Of a stretch of DNA of 64,000 bases, positions 43,576 through 52,793 are shown piece after piece. A model generated the notes under the pieces. The model had not been told where the DNA came from. It did no database searches and saw only the letters and a program-made list of their open reading frames with translations. The position numbers and the translations under genes are program-made. The stretch is from Pseudolactococcus sp041800635 (lineage in GTDB: Bacteria; Bacillota; Bacilli; Lactobacillales; Streptococcaceae), in the NCBI GenBank assembly GCA_047833645.1, contig CP181259.1:1612001-1676000 (forward strand), in the 5' to 3' direction. How positions within the stretch are numbered: the first letter of the stretch is position 1; the number at the start of each line of letters is the position of its first letter.

Positions 43576-44346
43576 GTGATTTTTGATACACATACTCACT
43601 TAAACGTTGATAATTTTGCAGGTCGTGAAGCTGAGGAAATTGAAAAAGCGCGTGAATTAGGTGTCACCAAACTTAATATTGTTGGGTTTGACACCCAAAC
43701 AATTGCGCAAAGTCTGGTATTATCAGCAAGCTATGATAACCTGTATTCGACTATTGGATGGCACCCGACAGAAGCAGGGTCTTATACATCTGAAATTGAG
43801 GCTATGATTGTCCAAAATTTGGCGAACCCAAAAGTGATTGCCCTTGGTGAGATTGGTTTAGACTACCACTGGATGGAAGACCCCAAAGACGTGCAAGAAG
43901 CAGTTTTCCGTCGTCAAATCCAGTTATCTAAAACGCATGATTTACCTTTTGTTGTTCACACTCGTGATGCCATAACAGACACTTATGATATCATCAAGTC
44001 TGAAGGGGTAGGTCCACGTGGTGGCATTATGCACTCTTTTTCAGGTACTTATGAAGAAGCCATGCAATTTTTAGACTTGGGGATGATGATTTCCTTTTCA
44101 GGCGTTGTGACTTTTAAAAAGGCGATCGACCTGCAAGAGGCTGCGACGAAATTACCGCTTGACAAGATTTTGGTTGAAACAGATGCGCCTTATCTGGCAC
44201 CGATGCCTTTTCGTGGTCGGGAGAATACGCCAGCTTATACGAAATTTGTTGTCGAAAAGATTGCAGAACTGCGGGGCCTTACGCCAGAAACAGTTGCTCA
44301 GGCGACTTATGACAATGCCCTGCGAATTTTTAGGATAGCACCATGA
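43576..44346 (+). CDS. tatD: TatD-family metal-dependent DNase
   Basis: TIM-barrel hydrolase of 256 residues with FDTHTHLN, GEIGLDYHW, HTRDA, GIMHSFSG and ETDAPYLAP, the full metal site. Members act as 3'-5' DNases and may take part in DNA repair. The start is GTG, eight bases after GGGAA; no earlier start is possible. The tatD-(kinase)-rnmV-rsmA order is common in this family of bacteria. The next gene overlaps its end by 4 bases. Confidence 0.93.
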   Translation: MIFDTHTHLNVDNFAGREAEEIEKARELGVTKLNIVGFDTQTIAQSLVLSASYDNLYSTIGWHPTEAGSYTSEIEAMIVQNLANPKVIALGEIGLDYHWMEDPKDVQEAVFRRQIQLSKTHDLPFVVHTRDAITDTYDIIKSEGVGPRGGIMHSFSGTYEEAMQFLDLGMMISFSGVVTFKKAIDLQEAATKLPLDKILVETDAPYLAPMPFRGRENTPAYTKFVVEKIAELRGLTPETVAQATYDNALRIFRIAP

Positions 44347-44873
44347 AAATCATCATTATCGGAATAGCTGGTGCTGGGAAATCAACCCTTGCACGGCGAT
44401 TAGCTGATAACTTGAATTTGCCAGTGCTACACTTGGATACACTTTGGCATGCGACAGATTATTCTGCTGAGGCAGAGCGTTTGTTTTGAGAAAAACAGCA
44501 GACTTTTATTAACAGCCATGAACATTGGTTAATTGATGGCAATTATTCAGGTAGTTTGGACGAACGTCTGCCCTATGTGGACAAAATAATTTGGTTAAAA
44601 ATGTCGCGGTTCAAAGCCATTTTCCGTGTGATGAAAAGAAGTTGGGCTTTTCACAAAAATCGCCAGAGTCGACCTGAAATGCCAAGTGAATTTACGGAGA
44701 AACTAGACAGTGCTTATCTTGATTTTCTGAAATTTGTCTGGGATTTCCCCAAAAAAAGTAATAAAAGATTGGCTGCTCAACTTGATCAATTTCAAATTTG
44801 GGACAAGGTGGTCGTCTTGAAAAATCAGCGAGAGATAGAGAAATATTTAACAAATGAAGCAAAAAATTTATGA
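44343..44873 (+). pseudogene. P-loop nucleotide kinase-like gene with in-frame TGA
   Basis: Resembles small adenylate-kinase-like (DNA topology modulation FlaR-related) proteins: IIGIAGAGKSTLARRL, LHLDTLWH, WLIDGNYSG. A TGA at 44487-44489 (codon 49) interrupts it; the frame is the same on both sides and otherwise open for 177 codons. One substitution would restore an Arg or Gly codon. Internal start after the stop would lose the P-loop, so the protein is probably inactive. Confidence 0.82.
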
Positions 44874-45420
44874 AATCGTTGTCGTTGAAGGCAAGGATGA
44901 TACGGCAAATCTCAAAAAATATTACGATGTTGACACCTATGAAACGCAAGGATCGGCGATCTCAGATGATGATTTGGAACGGATTGAACGTTTACATGAT
45001 TTACGTGGCGTTATCGTCTTTACAGATCCTGACCATAGTGGGGAACGCATTCGCCGCATCATCATGACCGCCATTCCGACAGTCAAGCATGCCTTCCTCA
45101 ACAGAGACGAGGCCCAGCCCAAATCCAAGACCAAAGGCCGTTCCCTCGGGGTGGAACACGCAAGTTTTGACGATTTAGAGAAGGCCCTAGGGCATTTAAC
45201 GTCGAATTTTGATGCTGACACTGACTTTGATATCACGCATGGCGACCTGATTCGGTTAGGTTTAATCGGGCATACAGACAGCCGACAAAGACGAGAATAT
45301 CTGGGTCAGACACTCAGAATTGGTTACAGCAATGCGAAACAACAGCTCAAACGCTTAGAATTGTTTGGCATCACCCTAGCAGAAGTTGAAAAAATAATGG
45401 AGAACTATTCATGCATATAG
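44854..45420 (+). CDS. rnmV: ribonuclease M5
   Basis: Matures the 5S rRNA ends. 188 residues: toprim domain with VVVEGKDD and FTDPDHSGERIR holding the acidic residues, then DUF4093 with GHTDSRQRREYLG. It starts within the end of the upstream kinase frame and overlaps rsmA by 10 bases, the conserved rnmV-rsmA pair. Confidence 0.95.
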   Translation: MKQKIYEIVVVEGKDDTANLKKYYDVDTYETQGSAISDDDLERIERLHDLRGVIVFTDPDHSGERIRRIIMTAIPTVKHAFLNRDEAQPKSKTKGRSLGVEHASFDDLEKALGHLTSNFDADTDFDITHGDLIRLGLIGHTDSRQRREYLGQTLRIGYSNAKQQLKRLELFGITLAEVEKIMENYSCI

Positions 45421-46283
45421 CAGATTACCGCGTTACCAAAGCCATCCTAGACCGTCATGGCTTCTCATTCAAGAAAAGTCTGGGGCAAAATTTCCTGACA
45501 GATACCAATATCTTGCAGAAAATCGTGGATACAGCTGAGATTGACCGCAAGGTCAACGTCATCGAAATCGGCCCTGGTATTGGCGCTTTGACGGAATTTA
45601 TCGCTGAAAATGCGGCAGAAGTCATGGCTTTTGAAATTGACGACCGTTTGATTCCGATTTTGGCGGATACTTTACGTGATTTTGACAATGTCACGGTCAT
45701 CAATGAAGATGTCCTAAAAGCTGACTTGCAGACCCACATCCGCAATTTCAAAAATCCCGATCTGCCCATCAAAGTCGTGGCCAACCTTCCCTACTATATT
45801 ACCACGCCAATCTTGATGCACCTGATCGAAAGTAAAATTCCTTTCACCGAGTTCGTCGTCATGATGCAAAAAGAAGTCGCCGACCGCATCTCAGCAGCGC
45901 CTAACACCAAAGCTTACGGCAGTCTCTCCATCGCCGTTCAGTACTACATGACCGCGCAAGTCGCCTTCATCGTCCCGAAAACTGTCTTCGTGCCAGCGCC
46001 TAACGTGGATTCTGCCATCCTCAAAATGATCCGGCGCGATGCGCCAATGGTAGAGGTTTCGGACGAGGACTTCTTTTTCAAAGTCGCAAAACTCGCCTTT
46101 CTCCACAGACGAAAAACGCTCTGGAACAATCTCCAGTCAGCCTTTGGTAAAACAGAAGCAATTCGCGAACAACTCACACAAGCACTAGAAATTGCAGACA
46201 TCTCCCCACAAATTCGTGGGGAAGCCCTGTCAATCCCAGAATTTGCTAAATTATCTGAAGCACTCTTGCCTTTGAAAAAATAG
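45411..46283 (+). CDS. rsmA: 16S rRNA A1518/A1519 dimethyltransferase
   Basis: KsgA methyltransferase acting late in 30S assembly. SAM motifs: KKSLGQNFLTD, EIGPGIGALTEFI, and the catalytic NLPYYITTP. 290 residues, normal. Start ATG lies in the end of rnmV with GGAGAA before it. Followed by a hairpin shared with the convergent acetyltransferase gene. Confidence 0.96.
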   Translation: MHIADYRVTKAILDRHGFSFKKSLGQNFLTDTNILQKIVDTAEIDRKVNVIEIGPGIGALTEFIAENAAEVMAFEIDDRLIPILADTLRDFDNVTVINEDVLKADLQTHIRNFKNPDLPIKVVANLPYYITTPILMHLIESKIPFTEFVVMMQKEVADRISAAPNTKAYGSLSIAVQYYMTAQVAFIVPKTVFVPAPNVDSAILKMIRRDAPMVEVSDEDFFFKVAKLAFLHRRKTLWNNLQSAFGKTEAIREQLTQALEIADISPQIRGEALSIPEFAKLSEALLPLKK

Positions 46284-46312
46284 TCTGACCTCTCGTCAAA
46301 CTATTTTTTTCA
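46274..46312. terminator. bidirectional terminator between rsmA and GNAT gene
   Basis: AAAAAATAGT..ACTATTTTTT, used on both strands by convergent genes. Confidence 0.7.
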
Positions 46313-46739
46313 TGGCGACATGCTGGATCCCTGCATCTAAAAAGGTATCGCCAAATGGCTCAAAGCCTAATTTTTCATAGAAAGGAATGGCTTGTAATTG
46401 GGCGTGGAGCTTGACTAGCTTAAACTGCTGAGACTGTAAAAAGTCCAGCACATGAAGCATCAGTTCGTGGGCATATCCCTGACCTCTGTAATGTTTGAGC
46501 GTCGCGACACGTTGGATCAAAGCCTGCTCACCATTGGCCGAAGGCAAGATGCGCAAGGTCGAAACGGCTGTCTCGACTGGGTCATCGATCAGTAAGACGA
46601 AATGGACGGCATAGGCTTCGTCTTTGTCGATTTCAAGGGAAAGTGGGACTTGCTGTTCCTTGACGAAGACGGTGTTGCGGATTTTGAGCGACTGGACATA
46701 GACATCCGATAGGGTGTCGCGGGTATGCTTGATTTTCAT
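46296..46739 (-). CDS. GNAT-family N-acetyltransferase
   Basis: 147 residues with the acetyl-CoA pyrophosphate loop in LQRVATLKHYRGQGYAHELM and the C-terminal AIPFYEKLGFEPFGDTFLDAGI, close to the ElaA/YjcF group. Substrate unknown. I start at the ATG at 46739 (MKIKHTRD) since the longer open frame upstream runs across the promoter of the neighbouring gene. Confidence 0.85.
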   Translation of the reverse strand: MKIKHTRDTLSDVYVQSLKIRNTVFVKEQQVPLSLEIDKDEAYAVHFVLLIDDPVETAVSTLRILPSANGEQALIQRVATLKHYRGQGYAHELMLHVLDFLQSQQFKLVKLHAQLQAIPFYEKLGFEPFGDTFLDAGIQHVAMKKIV

Positions 46740-46884
46740 GGGTCTCCTACTTGTTTTGACGCGCGATGTGGGCATAACCCCCGCATTCTGGTCAAAATCT
46801 GGTATAATTATAGTAATTATATCAAATTTTTGGAGAAGATGTTCTGTCCAGCGCTCGGCGAGGGTCAGCATAAAAGGTGGGGAA

Positions 46885-48012
46885 ATGTTTAAAAGCTCGA
46901 AATTATTTTTTTGGACGATAGAGATACTGGCCGTTGTGGCCTTGATTTGGTTGATGACGCATATTAGTTTTGTCTTCAAACCCATCACCACCCTATTTTC
47001 ACTCGTTTTCCTGCCTTTTATCATCGCAGGCTTTCTGTATTACGTTTTTAATCCGCTGGTCGCCTATTTGGAGAAAAAGTTCAAAATCAAACGAATCTGG
47101 GGCATCGTTCTCGTCTTCATCTTGATTATCGGGATTTTTGTCTACACCGTGATGTCACTAGTGCCGAGCATCATCACCCAGTTGTCTGACCTGATCAAGG
47201 CCTCAGGGAATATCTACCCTCAGTTGCAAAAATGGCTGGAGAAATTGTCAGAGAATCCTGCTTTTAGCGAGATTGACTTCAAGGCGCTGTTAGATAAAGC
47301 CAACATCAGCTATATGGATATCCTACAGAACTTGCTATCGGGTGTAACCCTCAGCGTGTCTAATGTCGTTGCGGTTGTCTCGAAAATATTCATGGTCTTA
47401 GCCTTAGTGCCGGTTTTGCTCTTCTATATGTTAAAAGATGGCCAAGATATGCTGCCCTTTTTGAAAAAAACGGTCTTAAAATCTGACTGCCTCAATATCG
47501 TCGGCCTCTTAAATGATATGAATGGCACCATTTCCAAATTTATCAGTGGGGCGGCCATCGACTGTTTATTCATCTTTGTGACAGTTTTTACTTCCTACCT
47601 GATCATCGGGATTCCCTACGCCTTCTTGTTTGCCATTTTTGCGGCAGTGACCAACCTCATTCCCTATATCGGTCCCTATATCGGTGTGGTGCCGGTTATC
47701 CTGACCGTCGCCTTTACTAACCCTGTTCAAGCGGCCATTGCCGTGGTTGTTGTTCTGACCCTGCAACAAATCGATGGCAACATCATCTACCCGAAAGTCG
47801 TGGGTTCAGCTGTTGAAGTCCACCCAGTAACCATTATGGTGCTCATGCTGGTGGTTGGCAGTCTCTATGGCCTTGTCGGCATGTTGATTGCGGTGCCATT
47901 CTACTCACTGGTCAAGGAAATCGTCAAATTCTCATGGCGCCTTTGGGAAAATCACAAGGCGGCAAGGCTGGATGCGCCTGAAAACAAGAAATATGATATA
48001 ATAGAGAAATAA
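46885..48012 (+). CDS. AI-2E family transporter
   Basis: 375-residue membrane protein with about eight helices: FFWTIEILAVVALIWLM at the start, FIIAGFLYYVFNPL, the long periplasm-like loop near 150-220, then ATIGVVP-type YIGPYIGVVPVIL. The family name comes from TqsA, yet members also act as Na+(Li+)/H+ antiporters or other exporters, so no substrate is assigned. ATG has AAAGGTGGGG upstream; a TATAAT at 46803 is the likely -10. Confidence 0.88.
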   Translation: MFKSSKLFFWTIEILAVVALIWLMTHISFVFKPITTLFSLVFLPFIIAGFLYYVFNPLVAYLEKKFKIKRIWGIVLVFILIIGIFVYTVMSLVPSIITQLSDLIKASGNIYPQLQKWLEKLSENPAFSEIDFKALLDKANISYMDILQNLLSGVTLSVSNVVAVVSKIFMVLALVPVLLFYMLKDGQDMLPFLKKTVLKSDCLNIVGLLNDMNGTISKFISGAAIDCLFIFVTVFTSYLIIGIPYAFLFAIFAAVTNLIPYIGPYIGVVPVILTVAFTNPVQAAIAVVVVLTLQQIDGNIIYPKVVGSAVEVHPVTIMVLMLVVGSLYGLVGMLIAVPFYSLVKEIVKFSWRLWENHKAARLDAPENKKYDIIEK

Positions 48013-48112
48013 TGTCCTGACTGGCTAGTTTTGATGACGATTGTAAAGTATCATCTCGAAAATGCTAGTGGGCTTAACACATACACTGAAAAACATTGGA
48101 GGAACACAAGAC

Positions 48113-49462
48113 ATGCACCCTGACCCCGAAAGTCAGTCCTTATTATTTCAAATTGGTTTATTGATCGTTTTGACCATCATTAATGCCCTCTTTTCAGGCG
48201 CCGAAATGGCCCTGGTGTCGACGAGCCGCGCGCGTGTCGAGCAAAGAGCCGCTGAAGGTGATAAGAAATATCAACAGTTACTCGACATTCTCAATCAACC
48301 GAGTAACTTTCTGTCAACGATTCAAATCGGGATCACCCTGATCAATATCTTATCAGGGGCAAGTTTAGCCGATACCTTATCTTCAAAACTCGCACCTATT
48401 CTGGGTGGGACGCCGACAGCTAAAAACTTGGCATCGATCATCATTCTTGCCATCTTGACCTATGTCTCGATTGTTTTTGGGGAACTCTATCCCAAACGAA
48501 TCGCGCAAAATCTTAAGGAAAAATATGCCTTAGCGGCCGTGACACCCCTGAAAATTTTGGGTGGGATCATGAGTCCTTTCGTTTGGTTGCTGTCGACATC
48601 GACCAATGTCCTTAGTAAATTGACACCGATGACCTTTGATGATGATAGTGAAAACATGACCCGTGATGAGATTGAGTACATTCTAAATGCAGATAGTAGT
48701 GTGCTGGATGAAAATGAACGTGAGATGTTGGCGGGTGTTTTCAGTCTGGATGAGCTCATGGCGCGTGAAATCATGGTGCCAAGAACTGACGCGTTTATGA
48801 TTGATATCAGCGAAGACATCCATGACAATATCGCAGCTGTTCTCTCGCAAAACTACAGTCGAATTCCTGTCTATATCGATGATAAGGATAAGGTTGTCGG
48901 TGTTTTACATACCAAAACTTTACTGAAAAGTGCTTACGAAAAAGGCTTTGATCAACTCGATTTACGCCCTATTTTACAGGAACCCCTCTTTGTGCCTGAG
49001 ACGATTTTTGTCGATGACCTCTTGCGGGAACTCAAGAAAACGCAAAATCAAATGGCTATTTTGCTCAATGAGTATGGTGGCGTTGAAGGGATTGTGACCC
49101 TTGAAGACCTCTTAGAGGAAATCGTCGGTGAAATTGAAGATGAGTCTGACATTGCTGAAAAAGATGTTTTCAAAATCAATGAACATATCTACATCGTCAA
49201 AGGTGGCTTGACCCTGAACGACTTCAATGAGTTCTTCGATACGTATCTAGAATCAGATGATGTTGATACCATTGCCGGTTATTTCATGGCGGGGATTGGT
49301 GCCATTCCAGGTGAAAAAGAACAGATTGATTATGATGTTAAGACTGAAAAAGATAATTTGACCTTAACCAGTCTTGAGGTTGACGGGACACGTCTTATCA
49401 AATTACGTGTGACCTTCCATGAAGCTACCGTTGAAAATGATAGCGAGACTGACGATAAATAA
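48113..49462 (+). CDS. CNNM/CorC-type membrane protein (hemolysin-like)
   Basis: 449 residues. N-terminal DUF21 (CNNM) domain with four helices (FSGAEMALVSTSRARVEQ), two CBS domains (MVPRTDAFMI; LLREL KKTQNQMAILLNEYGGVEGIVTLEDLLEEIVGEI split by ligand region) and a C-terminal CorC_HlyC domain. Members export Mg2+ or Co2+; the hemolysin name is historical. I start at the ATG at 48113 because TGGAGGA is nine bases upstream and the helix follows at once. Confidence 0.88.
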   Translation: MHPDPESQSLLFQIGLLIVLTIINALFSGAEMALVSTSRARVEQRAAEGDKKYQQLLDILNQPSNFLSTIQIGITLINILSGASLADTLSSKLAPILGGTPTAKNLASIIILAILTYVSIVFGELYPKRIAQNLKEKYALAAVTPLKILGGIMSPFVWLLSTSTNVLSKLTPMTFDDDSENMTRDEIEYILNADSSVLDENEREMLAGVFSLDELMAREIMVPRTDAFMIDISEDIHDNIAAVLSQNYSRIPVYIDDKDKVVGVLHTKTLLKSAYEKGFDQLDLRPILQEPLFVPETIFVDDLLRELKKTQNQMAILLNEYGGVEGIVTLEDLLEEIVGEIEDESDIAEKDVFKINEHIYIVKGGLTLNDFNEFFDTYLESDDVDTIAGYFMAGIGAIPGEKEQIDYDVKTEKDNLTLTSLEVDGTRLIKLRVTFHEATVENDSETDDK

Positions 49463-49471
49463 TCATACGGT

Positions 49472-49500
49472 GGGCGTCTGGGCAGACGCTCATTTTTTTA
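49472..49500 (+). terminator. terminator after the CNNM gene
   Basis: GGCGTCTG..CAGACGCT hairpin and seven T. Confidence 0.8.
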
Positions 49501-49598
49501 TTGAAATACAGATAGAGGTGTTTAAGACTCAAGGCAGGACAGTAAACGATGCGTTGTGCTGTCAAACGGGATGTAGAAGCTGAGAAAAGGAAAAATTA

Positions 49599-50728
49599 AT
49601 GCAGGAACTCATGGACATTACGATTATTTTAGGCGCTAGCCTCATGGCCACAGTTATTTCTAGGCGCATTGGCATACCGGTAGTCGTTGGTCAGATTTTG
49701 ATTGGGATTATTTTGACGCCGAGTATGTTGGGCGTTATTCATGGCACCCATACTTTAAAATTTTTGGCTGAAATTGGCGTGATTTTATTGATGTTTTTGG
49801 CGGGGCTCGAGAGTGATTTTGGGCTGTTGAAAAAGTATCTGAAACCTAGCCTATTGATTGCCATTTTTAGTGTTCTCGTACCGCTACTTGTCTATGCTGG
49901 GGTTACAAATTATTTGGGCTATCAATTACCAGTGGCTATCTTTTATGGTCTTGTCTTTTCAGCAACCAGTGTGTCCATTACGGTTGAAGTTTTACAAGAG
50001 TATGGGAAACTCTCTTCTCGGGCGGGTGCCGTAATTTTAGGTGCCGCTGTCGTTGATGATATCTTAGCTGTGTTGGTGCTAAGTTTTTTCATGAGCTCAC
50101 AAGCATCTGGTGGCAATCTTGGCTTGACAATAGGTCTGCAAGTCATTTTCTTGATCTTTCTCTATCTCGCTTTCAAATGGTTGGTGGCCTTCGTTTTTCG
50201 TTTTGTTGGCAAACTTAGTATTTATGGTCAATACACGACGGTTAGTCTTCTGATTTGTTTTATCTTGTCACTTCTTGCTGATTCAGTGGGGATGAGTGCC
50301 GTGATCGGCGCATTTTTTGCAGGTTTATCAATTGGTCAAAAGGACATGGCTGAAAAAATTGAGGCTTCTATCAGTCAAATTGCTTATGTTTTTTTCATTC
50401 CGATCTTCTTCGTGACGATTGCCTTACCGATTAATTTTCGAGTCTATTGGAAAACCCCTTATTTTTAGTGGTGTCCCTATTCTTGGCGGTTTTATCAAAA
50501 TTTATACCAAGCTACCTCGTGTCTCTTCGCTTCAAATTTTCTAAACAAGAAAGCCTGTTGATTGGTAGTGGTATGGTCAGCCGTGGCGAGATGGCCTTAA
50601 TTGTGGCTCAGATAGGCCTTTCAAGCAAATTGATTGGGACAACTATCTATAGTGAGCTTGTTATTGTGATTATTTTATCGACGTTAGTTGCGCCATTTTT
50701 GATTAAAATGACTTTAGGTGAAAGGTAG
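49599..50728 (+). pseudogene. CPA2-type Na+/H+ antiporter, frameshifted
   Basis: Monovalent cation:proton antiporter (NapA-like) with SRRIGIPVVVGQILIGIIL, LAEIGVILLMFLAGLE, GAAVVDDILAVLVL (ion-binding Asp pair) and SVGMSAVIGAFFAGL. The frame breaks near 50435: adding one T to the run before CGAGTC gives NFSSLLENPLFLVVSL and joins to the second open frame, which ends the helical domain (GSGMVSRGEMALIVAQIGL). Restored length about 376 residues. A one-base error in a T-run is possible, so an intact gene is not excluded. Confidence 0.85.
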
Positions 50729-50769
50729 ACTCGTTTTGATAAATTAGGAAGAAATTGACGAAGGCAAAG

Positions 50770-50816
50770 AAAAAGCAGTCTAGCATCAGACATCCTGATT
50801 CTAGACTGCTTTTTTG
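50770..50816. terminator. terminator of tRNA-Leu, also usable from the antiporter side
   Basis: AAAAGCAGTCTAG with CTAGACTGCTTTT, perfect 13-bp arms with T-runs on both strands. Confidence 0.8.
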
Positions 50817-50817
50817 A

Positions 50818-50900
50818 TGCGGAGAAAGGGATTTGAACCCTCACACCCGTACGGATACATGCACCTGAAGCATGCGCGTCTGCCATTCCGCCACCTCCGC
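50818..50900 (-). tRNA. tRNA-Leu (anticodon CAG)
   Basis: Read on the minus strand: acceptor stem GCGGAGG/TCTCCGC, D-arm TGGCGGAATGGCAGACGC, anticodon stem CATGC/GCATG with loop TTCAGGT giving CAG, a long variable arm (ATCCGTACGGGTGT) typical of Leu, T-arm AGGGTTCAAATCCCT. CCA is not encoded. A minus-strand TATAAT lies near 50920. Confidence 0.93.
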
Positions 50901-51041
50901 TTAACTATTCTATTATATCAAAAAAATTGAAAAAATGTCGGGAAAAAAGGGGATTAAAATTTCTATTTTTACAAAAAATGACAGAATTTGAAAGAAATAA
51001 AGAAAAAATGATTATTTTTGGAAGTTTTTGATAGAAAATGC

Positions 51042-51070
51042 TTGACAATGATTTGTTTTGCTTGTATAAT
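51042..51070 (+). promoter_or_regulatory. fruRKA promoter
   Basis: TTGACA (51042-51047), exactly 17 bases, TATAAT (51065-51070). Near-consensus sigma-A promoter. Confidence 0.85.
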
Positions 51071-51075
51071 TAACC

Positions 51076-51089
51076 TGTAAACGGTTACA
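51076..51089 (+). promoter_or_regulatory. perfect cre site (CcpA)
   Basis: TGTAAACGGTTACA agrees with the cre consensus at all 14 positions and is a near-perfect palindrome over the transcription start, where bound CcpA-HPr(Ser-P) would block initiation. Confidence 0.85.
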
Positions 51090-51148
51090 GCAGATAGTTG
51101 ACGACATGTCAGTCAAAAAATATTTACTGAATCGCTAGGAGAACGACC

Positions 51149-51871
51149 ATGCTAAAAAATGCTAGAAAACAAAAGATTTTAGACCTTGTGAATCAAAAAG
51201 GTTATGTGACTTTGGAGCTGTTAGCACAAGCATTGGACACGAGTGAGTCAACGGTCAGACGTGATTTGACAGAGTTGGATGCCAGTCATCAACTCAAACG
51301 TGTTCATGGTGGTGCTGAAAGTTTGCTCAACCTGCGTTATGAAGAAGGTGTGGCTGAAAAATCAGTCAAAAACGTGCAAGCTAAGCAAATTATTGCCCAG
51401 CGAGCAGTCAGTCACCTCAACAATGGCGATGTCATTTTCATGGATGCCGGGACAACGGTCGCCATGATGACGGACTATCTGACAGAAGTCGACAACATCA
51501 CCGTAGTGACAAATTCAGTCCATACCGCATCAACCTTGATTGACAAAAAGATTAAGACGATTATCATCGGCGGTGCGGTTAAGCCAACGACAGAAGCCGT
51601 GACTGGTAATTTCGCAGTTCAACAGTTGGTTACCTTTAACTTTAGCAAGGCCTTCATCGGGGCCAACGGGATTTCACGTGATGGTGGGATTACAACGCCA
51701 GATGAAGAAGAAGCAACGATTAAACGCTTAGTTTTGCGCCAGGCTAAAAAGAAATATATCTTAGCTGACAGTTCAAAACTAGGTCAAATCTATTTTGCCA
51801 AAATCGCAGAATTTGATGACAAAATTGAGATTATTACGGAGGACATACATGATTTACACAGTAACGCTTAA
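51149..51871 (+). CDS. fruR: DeoR-family repressor of the fructose operon
   Basis: 240 residues: N-terminal DeoR helix-turn-helix (RKQKILDLVNQKGYVTLELLAQ, SESTVRRDLTEL) and C-terminal sugar-phosphate-binding domain with DAGTTVAMMTDYL, TNSVHTAST and GANGIS. Represses fruRKA until fructose-1-phosphate binds. AGGAGAAC upstream of the ATG. Its end overlaps fruK by 23 bases. Confidence 0.93.
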   Translation: MLKNARKQKILDLVNQKGYVTLELLAQALDTSESTVRRDLTELDASHQLKRVHGGAESLLNLRYEEGVAEKSVKNVQAKQIIAQRAVSHLNNGDVIFMDAGTTVAMMTDYLTEVDNITVVTNSVHTASTLIDKKIKTIIIGGAVKPTTEAVTGNFAVQQLVTFNFSKAFIGANGISRDGGITTPDEEEATIKRLVLRQAKKKYILADSSKLGQIYFAKIAEFDDKIEIITEDIHDLHSNA

Positions 51872-52760
51872 CCCATCCATTGACTTTTTGGTGAGACTAC
51901 CAGAATTCAAAGTCGGTGAAGTTAACCGCATGACCAGCGACGATAAGTTTCCAGGTGGCAAAGGCATCAACGTTTCACGTATCCTCGCTCGCCTCGATTC
52001 ACATTCAACAGCTCTAGGTTTTCTTGGCGGCTTCACCGGCGCTTTCATCAAGGAAAAACTAGAAGCAGAAGATATTCAAACAGATTTTGTCAAAATCGCA
52101 TCAGATACGCGGATTAATGTCAAAATTAAATCCAGTATCGAAAGCGAGATCAACGGTGCAGGACCGAAAATCTCATCAGCAGACCGAGATGCTTTCTTTG
52201 CCAAACTTGATGTTTTGACAGCTGAAGATATCGTTGTCCTCGCCGGCTCAGCACCTGCTAGCCTAGGACAAGATTTCTACCTCGATGTCATCAACAAAAT
52301 CAAAGCTCAAGGCGCTGAATTTGTGATCGACATCGAAGGCGATGTCTTGGTTAAATCTTTGGCTAACCGCCCCTTGGTTGTCAAACCTAATAACCATGAG
52401 CTAGGTGCTATCTACGGTGTTGAATTCGACAGCGTAGAGGAGTTGATCCCTTACGGTCACAAGTTATTGGCTGATGGCGCACAATACGCCATGATTTCGA
52501 TGGCTGGCGATGGTGCCCTCTTATTTGCAGATGGTAAAACTTACTTTGCCAAAGCAATTAAAGGGACGGTTAAAAATTCTGTTGGTGCTGGTGATTCGAT
52601 GATTGCTGGTTTTGTCGGAGAATTTGCCAAGTCCCATGATGCGGTCAAGGCTTTCCGTCAAGGCGTTGCTTGCGGGACGGCAACAGCTTTCTCAGATGAC
52701 TTGGCATCCGCAACCTTTATCCAAGAAATCGCTGACCAAGTGGTCATTGAAGAACGTTAA
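51849..52760 (+). CDS. fruK: 1-phosphofructokinase
   Basis: Phosphorylates fructose-1-phosphate to fructose-1,6-bisphosphate. PfkB-family sugar kinase of 303 residues: MIYTVTLNPSIDFLVRL, PGGKGINVSRIL (substrate site) and NSVGAGDSMIAGF with catalytic Asp. I start at the ATG at 51849, preceded by CGGAGGAC, not at earlier in-frame codons inside fruR. The most likely contribution of the overlap is coupling of repressor and enzyme synthesis. Confidence 0.95.
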   Translation: MIYTVTLNPSIDFLVRLPEFKVGEVNRMTSDDKFPGGKGINVSRILARLDSHSTALGFLGGFTGAFIKEKLEAEDIQTDFVKIASDTRINVKIKSSIESEINGAGPKISSADRDAFFAKLDVLTAEDIVVLAGSAPASLGQDFYLDVINKIKAQGAEFVIDIEGDVLVKSLANRPLVVKPNNHELGAIYGVEFDSVEELIPYGHKLLADGAQYAMISMAGDGALLFADGKTYFAKAIKGTVKNSVGAGDSMIAGFVGEFAKSHDAVKAFRQGVACGTATAFSDDLASATFIQEIADQVVIEER

Positions 52761-52793
52761 TTCACTTTATTTTATATTTAGAAAGGTTTTCTT

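Noticed and set aside
50700..50950. tRNA-Leu as an attachment site for an integrated element
   Set aside because: No repeat of the tRNA 3' end and no integrase next to it; both neighbours look like backbone.
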